A stretch of DNA of 64,000 nt from Solibacillus sp. FSL R5-0449. GTDB taxonomy: Bacteria > Bacillota > Bacilli > Bacillales_A > Planococcaceae. The notes below the pieces were generated by a model. The model had not been told where the DNA came from. It did not search any database and was given only the letters and a program-made list of their open reading frames with translations. The position numbers and the translations under genes are program-made. The stretch is from assembly GCF_037975215.1 (NCBI RefSeq), contig NZ_CP150239.1, positions 720,001 to 784,000 of the forward strand, read 5' to 3'. Shown piece after piece: positions 8,339 through 17,977 of the stretch; the first letter of the stretch is position 1, and each line of letters opens with the position of its first letter.

Positions 8339-8830
8339 TTATAAGATGGCATTGCGCTGTAAAAGCAGATATTTATAGTACATCGCAGCGCGTACATATT
8401 GCTGGTTGAATGATTTCATATTGATATCCAGACTAATCTCAGTATTATCCACAAAAGTTACGAGCGTTTTATCTCCGTCTTCACAAATATTAATAATAGG
8501 ATTCAAGGATAACCATATATTTTGAGGTGAAAACGGCGAAAATAGTGGAAATAAAATGCACGGATCACCGAAATCATAGGCCACCATGATCGGCAATTTA
8601 TGTTTATTCTCTCCGAAAAATCGTCGTGCCTGATATTTGCTGGCGTCATAGGAACTTCCATGCAGACGACACGTATCCCGAATGATTTTTAAAGGTTTAT
8701 ACGGAGATGTGGATTGGCCGTACTTGTCCAAAATGGCAGTGTGAATTTTATCTCGTTGCTGATAGGACTGTAAACAGAAGGTAGAGTTAGAAATAATGTA
8801 ATTGGTTTTTTGTGTTAAATTACTAATCAT
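8339..8830 (-). CDS. comK: ComK-like competence transcription factor (copy 2, short)
   Basis: The 163-residue product has the ComK core: CRLHGSSYDASKYQARRF, then KLPIMVAYDFGDPCILFP, then NQQYVRAAMYYKYLL, matching CRFFGSSYAGRKAG...PPIMVDPSNQIFLFP...NQVYRTAWLRTKF of B. subtilis ComK. It ends soon after that point and lacks the C-terminal tail that in B. subtilis carries the MecA-binding motif and is needed for activity, so it may act differently or escape MecA control (inference). The ATG follows AGGGG by 7 bases. It is transcribed divergently from the IDEAL-domain gene, and the two copies are only about 36% of the window's first 9 kb apart, both among housekeeping genes. Confidence 0.85.
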   Translation of the reverse strand: MISNLTQKTNYIISNSTFCLQSYQQRDKIHTAILDKYGQSTSPYKPLKIIRDTCRLHGSSYDASKYQARRFFGENKHKLPIMVAYDFGDPCILFPLFSPFSPQNIWLSLNPIINICEDGDKTLVTFVDNTEISLDINMKSFNQQYVRAAMYYKYLLLQRNAIL

Positions 8831-8961
8831 TTTGTATCCCCTATCTTTCCTACTTTTTTAATCGCTTAAATTTTCACTATACATCTAAACTACTGCATAA
8901 TTTGCTAAAAATCAACATTATATTTAGAAAATTCTGTCATATGATAATTTTTCAGAATATA

Positions 8962-8991
8962 TTGCAAATTAAATGACTTTTAACTTATAAT
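8962..8991 (+). promoter_or_regulatory. Promoter of the IDEAL-domain gene
   Basis: TTGCAA (8962-8967), 18 bases, TATAAT (8986-8991). It lies in the AT-rich gap shared with the divergent comK-like gene. Confidence 0.6.
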
Positions 8992-9017
8992 GATTAAAAG
9001 AGGTCGAGGTGATATCG

Positions 9018-9257
9018 ATGGATAAATATTATTCGTATACAGACTTTTTAAAAGCGGTTAGTCAGCAGTCCACTGAACATCATGCAGAGAAGCTATTGAA
9101 TGAGATTTATTTAGATTTATTTATTAGTCGGTTGCAGCGGATGCAACGTATTGAACAATTAAAGCTACTTATCGATACATCGTTAGATCAAAAGAACGAA
9201 CAAGCATTTCACAGCTATACTACAGAGTTAAAAGAGTTATTGGAAACCGTTTCTTAA
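9018..9257 (+). CDS. Small IDEAL-domain protein
   Basis: The 79-residue protein ends in an IDEAL-type segment: LLIDTSLDQKNEQAFHSYT followed by TELKELL, with the usual ID..LD..D...F..Y..EL pattern. This short domain occurs alone or at the C-terminus of YpiB-type proteins in Bacillales; its function is not well defined and is probably protein binding. The start is the ATG at 9018 behind GAGGTG; the GTG at 9009 lies within the ribosome site. A single-gene unit with its own promoter and terminator. Confidence 0.75.
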   Translation: MDKYYSYTDFLKAVSQQSTEHHAEKLLNEIYLDLFISRLQRMQRIEQLKLLIDTSLDQKNEQAFHSYTTELKELLETVS

Positions 9258-9258
9258 G

Positions 9259-9287
9259 AGCCGCCCTATTCAGGTGGCTTTTTTTTA
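9259..9287 (+). terminator. Terminator after IDEAL-domain gene
   Basis: AGCCGCC and GGTGGCT pair (one G-T) around a short loop, then eight T residues. Confidence 0.85.
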
Positions 9288-9302
9288 TGGGCAAGCAGCA
9301 GG

Positions 9303-9500
9303 TTCTGGTTATTTTCTAATAAGTTGTTGAAAGTTTCTAATAAAATTAAAATAGTTCTAATAAATTGGTTATTTTCTAATAAAAAGGATAATTCTTCTAA
9401 TAAGTGCACGAGATTTTCGAATAACCGTTCCCAATCTTCAAATAAGTCACCGAAATTTTCTAATATCCGTCACCAAAGTTCTAATAAATCCAGCCTACCT
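9303..9500 (+). repeat. 21-base-period array B (TTCTAATAA core)
   Basis: Cores TTCTAATAA or close variants start at 9314, 9335, 9355, 9374, 9395, 9416, 9437, 9458 and 9479, with a partial one at 9303. Six of eight intervals are exactly 21 bases; the other two are 20 and 19. The 12 bases between cores differ. The array lies between the terminator of the IDEAL-domain gene and the uvrB control region. An open frame of serine-asparagine-lysine repeats through it is a by-product of the period. Confidence 0.85.
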
Positions 9501-9524
9501 AAAAAGACCCAACCGCACAAAATT

Positions 9525-9538
9525 CGAATGTACGTTCG
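9525..9538 (+). promoter_or_regulatory. LexA (SOS) box of uvrBA
   Basis: CGAATGTACGTTCG matches CGAACRNRYGTTYG at 13 of 14 positions. uvrB is a known LexA target in B. subtilis. Confidence 0.85.
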
Positions 9539-9566
9539 CAATTTTATCGTAAATTAAAAACGGGTA

Positions 9567-9575
9567 TGTTAAAAT
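9567..9575 (+). promoter_or_regulatory. Extended -10 of uvrB promoter
   Basis: TGTTAAAAT: a TGn extension joined to TAAAAT. The LexA box lies 28 bases upstream, close to where a -35 element would be, so LexA could block polymerase. Confidence 0.55.
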
Positions 9576-9612
9576 AGAACATAACATAAGCGACAGAAAG
9601 GACAATCTGAAT

Positions 9613-11595
9613 ATGACAGAAACTTTTACAATAAAGTCCGCCTATCAGCCTGCCGGGGATCAGCCGGAAGCGATTAAACAGCTCGTACAAGGGGTTAAAG
9701 AAGGCAAGCGTCACCAGACATTGCTTGGGGCGACAGGGACAGGTAAAACATTTACGATTTCCAATGTAATTAAAGAAGTGAATAAGCCGACGCTCGTGAT
9801 GGCACACAATAAAACACTGGCCGGCCAATTATATAGTGAGTTTAAAGAATTTTTCCCGGACAATGCGGTTGAGTATTTTGTCAGCTATTATGACTACTTC
9901 CAGCCGGAAGCGTATGTGCCGCAAACCGATACGTACATTGAAAAGGATTCAAGTATTAATGAAGAAATCGATAAATTGCGCCACTCGGCAACGACTGCTC
10001 TATTTGAACGGAAAGACGTTATTATTATCGCGTCCGTTTCGTGTATTTACGGTCTCGGTAATCCGGAAGAATATCGTGAAATGGTCGTTTCCATTCGTAC
10101 AGGAATGGAAATCGAGCGCAACCAGTTATTAAGAAAACTGGTAGACATTCAATATGAACGGAATGATATTAACTTTACACGCGGTACGTTCCGAGTACGC
10201 GGGGATGTTGTCGAAATTTTCCCGGCATCACGCGATGAACACTGTATCCGTATCGAATTTTTCGGAGATGAAGTAGACCGGATCCGTGAAGTGGATGCAT
10301 TGACGGGCGAAATTTTAGGGGACCGTCAGCACGTAGCGATTTTCCCGGCATCCCACTTCGTTACCCGTGAAGAAAAGATGAAAGTGGCCATTGCAAATAT
10401 CGAAAAAGAACTGGAAGAGCGTCTGGCAGTATTGCGTTCGGAAGACCGATTACTGGAAGCACAGCGTCTGGAGCAACGGACAAACTATGATCTGGAAATG
10501 ATGAAAGAGATGGGCTTTTGCTCAGGTATCGAAAACTATTCGCGCCATTTAACATTGCGTGAAGCAGGTGCGACACCTTATACATTACTCGATTACTTCC
10601 CGGAAGACTTTTTGCTAGTCGTTGATGAAAGCCATGTTACATTACCGCAAGTACGTGGTATGTATAATGGAGACCAGGCTCGGAAAGGGGTACTGGTGGA
10701 ACATGGTTTCCGTTTGCCGTCCGCACTCGATAACCGCCCGCTAATGTTTGATGAGTTCCAGTCAAAGGTAAGCCAGGCAATCTATGTGTCAGCAACACCA
10801 GGTCCATACGAATTGGAGCATACACCGGAAATGGTGGAGCAGATTATTCGTCCGACAGGGCTGCTTGATCCGACAATTGATATCCGTCCGATTGAAGGGC
10901 AGATTGATGATCTTATCGATGAAATCCATGAGCGTATCCGTCGTAATGAACGGACACTCGTTACGACATTGACGAAGAAAATGTCTGAAGATTTATCAAG
11001 CTATTTAAAAGAAATGGGCTTGAAAGTAGAATACCTGCATTCCGAAATTAAAACTTTGGAGCGGATCGAAATTATCCGTGAGCTTCGTAAAGGAACTTAT
11101 GATGTGCTGATCGGCATTAACTTATTAAGGGAAGGTCTTGATATTCCCGAAGTCTCCCTTGTCGCGATTTTGGATGCGGACAAGGAAGGGTTCCTGCGTT
11201 CGGAACGTTCACTTATTCAAACGATTGGACGGGCTGCACGTAACTCGAACGGTCATGTCATTATGTATGCCAACAATATGACGGATTCAATGACAAAGGC
11301 GATCGGTGAAACGAAACGCCGTCGTGAAACTCAAATGGCCTACAATGAAAAACATGGGATTACACCGAAAACTATTATTAAAAAGATTCCTGAGATTATC
11401 CGTGCTACACAAGCTGCGGAAGGGGAAGAAACATATATTACAAAAGTAACAGGCGGCAAAAAGCTGACGAAAAAAGAGCTGGAGAAGCTTGTTGAGACAT
11501 TGCAAGGTGAAATGAAAGAAGCCGCAAAAGCGCTGGACTTTGAACGCGCGGCTGAATTGCGTGACATGATATTTGAATTGAAAGCAGAAGGGTGA
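9613..11595 (+). CDS. uvrB: Excinuclease ABC subunit B
   Basis: UvrB is the damage-verifying helicase of nucleotide excision repair and works with UvrA and UvrC. The 660-residue protein shows Walker [13 protein letters not shown], the beta-hairpin region [18 protein letters not shown], the DESH box ([11 protein letters not shown]), helicase motif [14 protein letters not shown] and the C-terminal UVR domain ([19 protein letters not shown]) that contacts UvrC. The ATG follows AAAGGA. uvrA begins six bases after the stop, so they form an operon behind a LexA box. Confidence 0.98.
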   Translation: MTETFTIKSAYQPAGDQPEAIKQLVQGVKEGKRHQTLLGATGTGKTFTISNVIKEVNKPTLVMAHNKTLAGQLYSEFKEFFPDNAVEYFVSYYDYFQPEAYVPQTDTYIEKDSSINEEIDKLRHSATTALFERKDVIIIASVSCIYGLGNPEEYREMVVSIRTGMEIERNQLLRKLVDIQYERNDINFTRGTFRVRGDVVEIFPASRDEHCIRIEFFGDEVDRIREVDALTGEILGDRQHVAIFPASHFVTREEKMKVAIANIEKELEERLAVLRSEDRLLEAQRLEQRTNYDLEMMKEMGFCSGIENYSRHLTLREAGATPYTLLDYFPEDFLLVVDESHVTLPQVRGMYNGDQARKGVLVEHGFRLPSALDNRPLMFDEFQSKVSQAIYVSATPGPYELEHTPEMVEQIIRPTGLLDPTIDIRPIEGQIDDLIDEIHERIRRNERTLVTTLTKKMSEDLSSYLKEMGLKVEYLHSEIKTLERIEIIRELRKGTYDVLIGINLLREGLDIPEVSLVAILDADKEGFLRSERSLIQTIGRAARNSNGHVIMYANNMTDSMTKAIGETKRRRETQMAYNEKHGITPKTIIKKIPEIIRATQAAEGEETYITKVTGGKKLTKKELEKLVETLQGEMKEAAKALDFERAAELRDMIFELKAEG

Positions 11596-11600
11596 ACAAT

Positions 11601-14468
11601 GTGAAAAATACAGAAATTGTCGTACAAGGTGCACGAGCGCATAATTTAAAAAATATTGATGTCACAATTCCTCGCGATAAAATTGTTGTTGTGACAGGGC
11701 TTTCAGGTTCGGGTAAATCGTCACTGGCATTCGATACGATTTATGCGGAGGGGCAGCGACGCTATGTCGAATCATTGTCTGCATATGCACGACAATTTTT
11801 AGGACAGATGGACAAGCCGGATGTCGATACAATTGAAGGGCTATCACCGGCCATTTCGATTGACCAGAAGACAACGAGCCGTAATCCGCGCTCGACTGTC
11901 GGTACAGTAACGGAAATTTACGATTATTTGCGGTTGCTTTTTGCACGTATCGGAAAACCGTACTGCCCGAACCATGGGATTGAAATTACGTCACAGACGG
12001 TTGAACAAATGGTCGACCGCCTGATGGAATATCCGGAGCGCACGAAAATGCAGCTCCTTGCTCCTGTTATCGAAGGGAAAAAAGGGACACATGTAAAGCT
12101 GATAGAAGACTTGAAAAAACAAGGCTTTGTACGTATCCGAGTAAACGGGGAACTGCGTGATCTCGATGACAATATCGAGCTGGATAAAAATAAAAAACAT
12201 ACAATTGAAGTAGTCGTGGACCGCGTTGTCATAAAAGAGGGCAATGAAACACGATTAAGTGATTCGCTTGAAGCAGCGCTCAGAATTGCGGATGGCCGTG
12301 TTCTTGTCGATGTTATCGATCATGAGGAGCTGTTATTCAGTGAGCATCATGCATGCCCGCTTTGCGGTTTTTCGATCGGTGAACTTGAGCCGCGCATGTT
12401 CTCATTCAACAGTCCATTCGGGGCTTGTCCTACGTGTGACGGCCTTGGAAGTAAGGCAAAGGCAGATATCGATCTGGTCATCCACAACTGGGATTTAACA
12501 CTCCTTGAAAATGCGATTGCACCATGGGAATCCGTATCGTCCAACTATTACCCGCAGCTGTTGGCTTCCGTATGTAAGCATTATAATATTCCGATGGATG
12601 TACCGGTAAAAGATATTCCTAAAGAGAAAATGGATAAAATTTTATACGGTTCAGGAAAAGAAAAGATTCTATTCGAATATACGAATGATTACGGCAGCAT
12701 GCATAAGAAAAATATTGAATTTGAAGGCGTCATCGCGAATATCGAGCGCCGATTTAAAGATTCCTCTTCGGACTATGTACGCGAATCAATGCAAAAGTAC
12801 ATGACGGAACAGCCTTGTGCTACTTGTAAAGGGCACCGTCTGAAAAAGGAAACACTGGCAGTAAAAATTAAAGACCAGAACATTTCGGAAGCGACACGCC
12901 ACTCCATTCAGGAAATGTATGAGTTCTTTAGTTCACTAGAATTAACGGATAAAGAACGCCAAATTGCAAATTTAATTATTCGTGAAGTAATTGAACGACT
13001 GAAATTCTTATTGGATGTCGGTTTAAATTATTTAACACTTGCACGATCTGCCGGAACTTTATCCGGTGGGGAAGCGCAGCGTATTCGACTGGCGACACAG
13101 ATCGGTTCCCGCCTAACAGGTGTTCTTTATATTTTGGACGAGCCGTCAATCGGGCTCCATCAGCGTGATAATGACCGGTTAATCAATACACTTGTAAATA
13201 TGCGTGATCTTGGCAATACATTAATTATCGTCGAACATGACGAAGATACGATGATGGCAGCAGACCACTTAATCGATATTGGTCCTGGTGCCGGTGTGCA
13301 TGGTGGGCAAGTCATTGCACAAGGGACACCAAAGCAAGTAATGAAAAACAAAGAATCGATTACCGGCCAATATTTAAGCGGGAAGAAATTTATTCCGCTT
13401 CCGCTTGAACGCCGTAAATCAGATGGCCGAAAAATAAAGATCAAAGGCGCTTCCGAAAATAACTTGAAAAATGTCAGCGTCGATATCCCATTAGGGCAGT
13501 TCATCGCCGTTACGGGTGTGTCAGGTTCCGGTAAATCAACATTGATAAATGAAATTTTATATAAGTCACTCGCATCCAAGCTGAACCGGGCAAAAGTGAA
13601 GCCTGGCAAACACAAAACAATAGAAGGTTTGGAACAGCTGGAGAAAGTAATCGACGTGGACCAATCGCCAATCGGCCGTACACCACGTTCAAATCCTGCT
13701 ACTTATATCGGTGTATTCGATGATATTCGTGATGTTTTTGCGATGACGAATGAAGCGAAAGTGCGCGGCTATAAAAAAGGGCGTTTTTCGTTCAACGTAA
13801 AAGGCGGACGCTGTGAAGCATGCCGTGGGGACGGCATTATTAAAATCGAAATGCACTTCTTGCCGGATGTATATGTCCCATGTGAAGTTTGTCACGGCAA
13901 GCGTTATAACCGCGAAACGCTGGAAGTAAAATATAAGGATAAAAATATTTCCGATATTTTAGAAATGACAGTAGAGGATGCGTTGGAGTTTTTCGGAAAC
14001 TTGCCGAAAATCCAGCGTAAACTGCAAACGATTGTCGATGTCGGGCTTGGTTATGTGAAGCTTGGCCAGCCTGCGACAACATTATCCGGCGGGGAAGCAC
14101 AACGTGTAAAATTGGCGTCTGAGTTGCATCGCCGTTCAACCGGCAAATCATTTTATATTTTGGATGAGCCGACGACCGGTTTGCATGCGGATGATATTTC
14201 CCGTCTACTGCTTGTACTGCAGCGCTTAGTTGAAAACGGTGAGACGGTCCTTGTTATTGAGCATAATCTCGATGTCATCAAAACAGCCGACCATATTATC
14301 GATTTAGGTCCTGAAGGCGGCGAAGGTGGGGGTACCATTTTAGCGACAGGTACGCCGGAGAAAATTGCTGAAGTAGAGGAAAGCTATACAGGACGTTATC
14401 TAAAACCGATTCTCGAACGTGACCGTGAGCGTATGGAATCAAGAATTAAAGAAGCGAAAAATAAATAG
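11601..14468 (+). CDS. uvrA: Excinuclease ABC subunit A
   Basis: UvrA is the ABC-type damage sensor that loads UvrB on DNA. The 955-residue protein has two ABC modules: Walker [14 protein letters not shown] near the N-terminus and [10 protein letters not shown] around residue 640, two signature motifs ([24 protein letters not shown]) and zinc-finger cysteines (CPLCGFS...[14 protein letters not shown]...CEVCHGKR). The start is the GTG at 11601 behind GAAGGG, giving [19 protein letters not shown]; the GTG at 11592 overlaps the uvrB stop and lacks a ribosome site. Cotranscribed with uvrB. No clear terminator follows. Confidence 0.98.
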   Translation: MKNTEIVVQGARAHNLKNIDVTIPRDKIVVVTGLSGSGKSSLAFDTIYAEGQRRYVESLSAYARQFLGQMDKPDVDTIEGLSPAISIDQKTTSRNPRSTVGTVTEIYDYLRLLFARIGKPYCPNHGIEITSQTVEQMVDRLMEYPERTKMQLLAPVIEGKKGTHVKLIEDLKKQGFVRIRVNGELRDLDDNIELDKNKKHTIEVVVDRVVIKEGNETRLSDSLEAALRIADGRVLVDVIDHEELLFSEHHACPLCGFSIGELEPRMFSFNSPFGACPTCDGLGSKAKADIDLVIHNWDLTLLENAIAPWESVSSNYYPQLLASVCKHYNIPMDVPVKDIPKEKMDKILYGSGKEKILFEYTNDYGSMHKKNIEFEGVIANIERRFKDSSSDYVRESMQKYMTEQPCATCKGHRLKKETLAVKIKDQNISEATRHSIQEMYEFFSSLELTDKERQIANLIIREVIERLKFLLDVGLNYLTLARSAGTLSGGEAQRIRLATQIGSRLTGVLYILDEPSIGLHQRDNDRLINTLVNMRDLGNTLIIVEHDEDTMMAADHLIDIGPGAGVHGGQVIAQGTPKQVMKNKESITGQYLSGKKFIPLPLERRKSDGRKIKIKGASENNLKNVSVDIPLGQFIAVTGVSGSGKSTLINEILYKSLASKLNRAKVKPGKHKTIEGLEQLEKVIDVDQSPIGRTPRSNPATYIGVFDDIRDVFAMTNEAKVRGYKKGRFSFNVKGGRCEACRGDGIIKIEMHFLPDVYVPCEVCHGKRYNRETLEVKYKDKNISDILEMTVEDALEFFGNLPKIQRKLQTIVDVGLGYVKLGQPATTLSGGEAQRVKLASELHRRSTGKSFYILDEPTTGLHADDISRLLLVLQRLVENGETVLVIEHNLDVIKTADHIIDLGPEGGEGGGTILATGTPEKIAEVEESYTGRYLKPILERDRERMESRIKEAKNK

Positions 14469-14490
14469 ATTCAAAAACTGAGAGCGCAAA

Positions 14491-14521
14491 CGAAACTTTT
14501 CGTCCTCCCTCCTCGTATAAT
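14491..14521 (+). promoter_or_regulatory. Candidate ECF (sigma-W type) promoter
   Basis: GAAAC (14492-14496) followed by TTTT, then 17 bases to CGTA (14514-14517). It resembles the sigma-W pattern TGAAAC-N16/17-CGTA; the leading T is C. In B. subtilis the related yvlABCD operon belongs to the sigma-W regulon. TATAAT at 14516-14521 overlaps, so vegetative use is also possible. Confidence 0.55.
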
Positions 14522-14554
14522 AACTATATACGAAGCAGAGGGAGGAATTTTTTT

Positions 14555-15769
14555 ATGCAAGAAGAACGTAAACGCATTTTAAAATTAGTTGAAAGCGGTA
14601 CAATTACGGCAGAAGAGGCAATTGTATTACTGGAAAAATTGTCGTCGGAAAAGGAATCCACTCCAGCACAAGCAGCACCAATCGAGCAACCGGTTTTTGA
14701 AGAAACGTTTGAGGAAGAGCCGCATAAGGCAGAACCGGTTTTTGAAGAGCAAAAAGAAAAACGTAAAACAACAGGATTTGAAGATATTTTCGGCAAGTCA
14801 TTTAACGATAAAGAATTCAATAAAAAAATGGACGAGTTTATGGGCGATATTAAGCAGGATTTATCGCAATTCAGCACACGTATGACAGGATTGGTCGGTG
14901 CGGCATTATCGAAGTTCAAAGAGCTTGATATTGATACACCATTTGGAGAAAAAGTGGAATTCACGAAAACGTACGCATACCCAGTAGCTGATGTGAAAGG
15001 GGTAGAGCTGGAAATAGCTAACGGTAAAGTTGATATCGTACGTGCTACGGATGATTTAGTTACTGTCAATGTGACAGGGAAAACACCGTTAAAAGGTACT
15101 GAGGAAGAAACGATTACTCAGGCAACGGAAAACATGTCGAAGCTGACAAATGACAAATTATTTATTCAGTCAACAAATAAATTTGCGCAAGTGAAAGTAC
15201 AAGTAGCTATTCCAGAAAAACATTATGATGTCGTCATTGCAAAATTATTAACAGGTAGTGTTTCAATCGAAAAGGTTGATGCAAAGCTAGTAAAAGCGCG
15301 TACACATAACGGTGTCATCCGTCTGGAAAATGCAACATTCGATCATGCGGAACTGCAAACGAGCAATGGTGCAGTAGAAGCCCGTCAAATTAAAGGTGAT
15401 GATTTGGAAATCGGCACAGCGAATGGACGTATTTATGTGGACGGCGAATTAAACGAAATCGAAGCAGAATCAATGAATGGACATGTTGTCATTACAACAA
15501 CGAGTGCAGAAGCGCACAAAATCAAGGCACGCGCATTGGCAGGTTCAGTTGAAATTTATGTTCCGAAAACCGTTGCGCTGGACGGCCAGGTTTTCTCAAA
15601 CTTCGGTAAAGCAGATATCGGTTTAAGTGATGCGCTTATTACAGAAGAAGAGGAGCAATTCCTGTCAAAATCGGTTCGCTTCTCAAAAGAACTGGAAGGT
15701 GCGAAACTTCTGAAATTAGTAGGAGAATCTCGTACAGGTACAGTGCTCGTACGTTATACACTGCAATAG
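14555..15769 (+). CDS. yvlB: YvlB/LiaX-like DUF4097 envelope-stress protein
   Basis: The 404-residue protein has a short N-terminal helical domain (MQEERKRILKLVESGTITAE, a SHOCT-like segment), an acidic linker (about 40-85) and a long repetitive beta-structured C-terminal part (about 150-404) of DUF4097 type with recurring NG turns (RTHNGVIRLENA, QTSNGAVEARQI, GTANGRIYVDG, ESMNGHVVITT). Proteins of this type take part in cell-envelope stress responses (LiaX in enterococci; YvlB in B. subtilis). No signal peptide or membrane segment is visible. It lies downstream of uvrA, close to the B. subtilis arrangement. An ECF-type promoter is visible upstream. Confidence 0.75.
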   Translation: MQEERKRILKLVESGTITAEEAIVLLEKLSSEKESTPAQAAPIEQPVFEETFEEEPHKAEPVFEEQKEKRKTTGFEDIFGKSFNDKEFNKKMDEFMGDIKQDLSQFSTRMTGLVGAALSKFKELDIDTPFGEKVEFTKTYAYPVADVKGVELEIANGKVDIVRATDDLVTVNVTGKTPLKGTEEETITQATENMSKLTNDKLFIQSTNKFAQVKVQVAIPEKHYDVVIAKLLTGSVSIEKVDAKLVKARTHNGVIRLENATFDHAELQTSNGAVEARQIKGDDLEIGTANGRIYVDGELNEIEAESMNGHVVITTTSAEAHKIKARALAGSVEIYVPKTVALDGQVFSNFGKADIGLSDALITEEEEQFLSKSVRFSKELEGAKLLKLVGESRTGTVLVRYTLQ

Positions 15770-15837
15770 GCGTAGTGTTTTAGTTACAGTTACCAGGGGT
15801 TCGATTTATACAAAGTAACAGCACATTTATAAAATCA

Positions 15838-15879
15838 GGCATCCATCTTCCCGCAAAGAATTTGGATGCCTTTTATTTT
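15838..15879 (+). terminator. Terminator after yvlB-like gene
   Basis: GGCATCCA and TGGATGCC pair around a 17-base loop, followed by TTTTATTTTG. From here to 16220 the AT-rich gap holds no gene that I can support. Confidence 0.8.
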
Positions 15880-16220
15880 GTTTTCCGTCAAATCTCCAAT
15901 CAAAAGTCACAAACTGCCGCATTCCTACAAGGAAAAATGCTCTTTCTAAAAAACTCCCTAAAAATACCATAATAATCCAAATACTGAGAAGGGTTTTCAC
16001 TGAAAACGTCGAATAATTAAAAATAGTGTAGAGTATTTTATTATATTAAGAACATTTCATACTTTAACAAATACATTACGAAAACCAAAAAATAAGTGTA
16101 TTTCCATGAAAATTTAGCAACAATTGAATTTTTGTAATGTTGTCATGACGGTCCAGAGAGCTCGAAAACGAGGCGGGGCTTACATTGAAAAGAAAATGTA
16201 ATAAAATTTGAGCCTGAAAA

Positions 16221-16229
16221 TGCTATAAT
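16221..16229 (+). promoter_or_regulatory. Extended -10 promoter of ftsEX
   Basis: TGCTATAAT is a perfect TATAAT with a TGn extension. No good -35 is seen at 17 bases. The ftsE start is 53 bases further on. Confidence 0.6.
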
Positions 16230-16281
16230 GGGTAAGACTAAAATTTAAAATACTAGATATTGAGCTTAGGTGGTTTCGTGA

Positions 16282-16968
16282 ATGATTGAAATGAATAATG
16301 TTGTGAAGAAGTATCCTAATGGGGTCGTCGCCGCAAACGGGATTACGGTTCATATAAAAAAGGGTGAATTTGTGTATATAGTTGGCCCGAGTGGAGCAGG
16401 TAAATCGACATTCATTAAGTTGATGTACCGTGAAGAAAAACCGACTTCCGGTGATGTCATCATTAATGGCATTAATTTGAGAACGCTAAAAAATAATCGC
16501 GTACCTCATTTACGCCGTCATCTTGGTGTTGTCTTCCAGGACTTTAAATTATTGCCGCGCTTAACAGTGTATGAGAATGTAGCGTTCGCGATGGAAGTAA
16601 TTGAAGAACAGCCAAGTGTCATCCGTAAACGGGTAATGGAAGTACTCGAACTGGTGGGCTTAAAGCATAAAGTGCGGATGCTGCCGAATGAGCTGTCAGG
16701 TGGAGAACAGCAACGCGTTGCAATTGCCCGCTCGATTGTGAACCGTCCGAAAGTGATGATTGCGGACGAGCCTACAGGAAATTTAGACCCGGAAACTTCG
16801 TGGGAAATTATGAATATTTTCGAGGAAATCAATCGCCAAGGTACAACGATTTTGATGGCAACACATAACCGTGAAATCGTAAATACTGTGCGTAAAAGAG
16901 TTATTGCCATTGAAGGCGGAATGATCGTCCGTGACGAGTACGGAGGTGACTACGGCTATGAAAACTAG
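16282..16968 (+). CDS. ftsE: Cell division ABC transporter ATPase FtsE
   Basis: FtsE is the cytoplasmic ATPase that, with FtsX, controls cell-wall hydrolases outside the membrane. The 228-residue protein has Walker A VGPSGAGKSTF, Q-loop VFQDFKLLPRLTV, signature LSGGEQQRVAIARS, Walker B VMIADEPTGNLDP and switch histidine ATHNREIV. The start ATG at 16282 lies behind AGGTGG. It overlaps ftsX by 11 bases, showing translational coupling. Confidence 0.97.
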   Translation: MIEMNNVVKKYPNGVVAANGITVHIKKGEFVYIVGPSGAGKSTFIKLMYREEKPTSGDVIINGINLRTLKNNRVPHLRRHLGVVFQDFKLLPRLTVYENVAFAMEVIEEQPSVIRKRVMEVLELVGLKHKVRMLPNELSGGEQQRVAIARSIVNRPKVMIADEPTGNLDPETSWEIMNIFEEINRQGTTILMATHNREIVNTVRKRVIAIEGGMIVRDEYGGDYGYEN

Positions 16969-17854
16969 AACACTTGCCCGTCATTTCCGTGAGAGTTTTA
17001 AATCATTGGGCCGTAACAGCTGGATGACGCTCGCTTCTATCAGTGCTGTAACGGTCACTTTATTATTGGTCGGTGTATTTGCTGCGATCATGATGAATTT
17101 AAACAAGGTCGCTTCCGATTTGGAAAACGATGTTGAAATTCGTGTCATGATCGATATTATTCCGGAAGCGGAAGAAGCAAAACTGGCAGAAGAACAGCTT
17201 CTTGACGAGATTCATAATATGCCGGATGTCGAGGAAGTTACATATTCTTCAAAAGAACAGGAATTGAGTAAGTTAATCAAAGATTTTGGTGATGAATTAA
17301 GTTTATTCGAACAGAACAATCCGTTATACAATGTGCTGTACGTCAAAGCAGTCGATCCTTTGAAAACAGCTGAAGTCGCAAAGCAGATTGATAGCTTGGA
17401 CAATACTTTTGAAGTAAAATATGGCGAGGGTAAAGTAGAAAAACTATTTAACTTCTTGGAAATCGCTCGTAATGTTGGACTCGTATTAATTTTAGGACTG
17501 CTGTTTACAGCGATGTTCTTAATCTCTAATACAATTCGCATTACGATTATTGCACGTAAAGATGAAATTGAAATTATGAAGCTTGTAGGGGCTACAAATT
17601 CGTTCGTCCGCATTCCATTTGTATTGGAAGGAATGTGGCTTGGTTTGATTGGTTCAATTATTCCAGTCGCAGCCGTTACAATTGCTTATTACAATATTTA
17701 TGACTTATTGGCACCTCGATTAAAAGGGGAATTGTTCCAATTGTTAGAGGTAACACCACTTATGTACCAGGTGAACGCATTAATCATTTTCATCGGGATG
17801 TTCATCGGTATATGGGGAAGTTTCATGTCAGTTCGTAAGTTTTTAAAAGTATAA
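16958..17854 (+). CDS. ftsX: Cell division permease FtsX
   Basis: FtsX is the membrane partner of FtsE. The 298-residue protein has the expected four membrane segments: one near the N-terminus (about 20-45), then a large outer loop (about 45-165, with NNPLYNVLYVKAVDP), then three clustered segments (about 170-290). The ATG at 16958 sits nine bases behind GGAGGTGA and overlaps ftsE. FtsX in Firmicutes activates a wall hydrolase through its outer loop; the next gene is the likely partner. Confidence 0.96.
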   Translation: MKTRTLARHFRESFKSLGRNSWMTLASISAVTVTLLLVGVFAAIMMNLNKVASDLENDVEIRVMIDIIPEAEEAKLAEEQLLDEIHNMPDVEEVTYSSKEQELSKLIKDFGDELSLFEQNNPLYNVLYVKAVDPLKTAEVAKQIDSLDNTFEVKYGEGKVEKLFNFLEIARNVGLVLILGLLFTAMFLISNTIRITIIARKDEIEIMKLVGATNSFVRIPFVLEGMWLGLIGSIIPVAAVTIAYYNIYDLLAPRLKGELFQLLEVTPLMYQVNALIIFIGMFIGIWGSFMSVRKFLKV

Positions 17855-17915
17855 CTTCTTTCAGCGACTGTCACACATTGCCAAGGCAAAATTGACAATG
17901 ACGAAAATAGTGGGA

Positions 17916-17948
17916 AGTGGCTCGTTTTTTGAGACAAAAAGAGCCACT
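17916..17948 (+). other. Hairpin between ftsX and the M23 gene
   Basis: AGTGGCTC and GAGCCACT pair perfectly, and the inner TTTTT and AAAAA extend the stem to 13 bp around one bulged G. No T run follows, so it is not a standard terminator. It ends 30 bases before the next start codon and could be a processing site or a translation or stability element. Confidence 0.6.
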
Positions 17949-17977
17949 ATTACCCATGCATTTAGGGGGAAAAGTTT

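Noticed and set aside
9418-9431. Extra LexA-like site CGAATAACCGTTCC in array B
   Set aside because: Made by the junction of an array core and spacer, with two mismatches; the site at 9525 is far better placed.
9324-9557. Open frame with serine-asparagine-lysine repeats
   Set aside because: It runs through array B; a 21-base period keeps a frame open automatically. No ribosome site and it extends across the LexA box.
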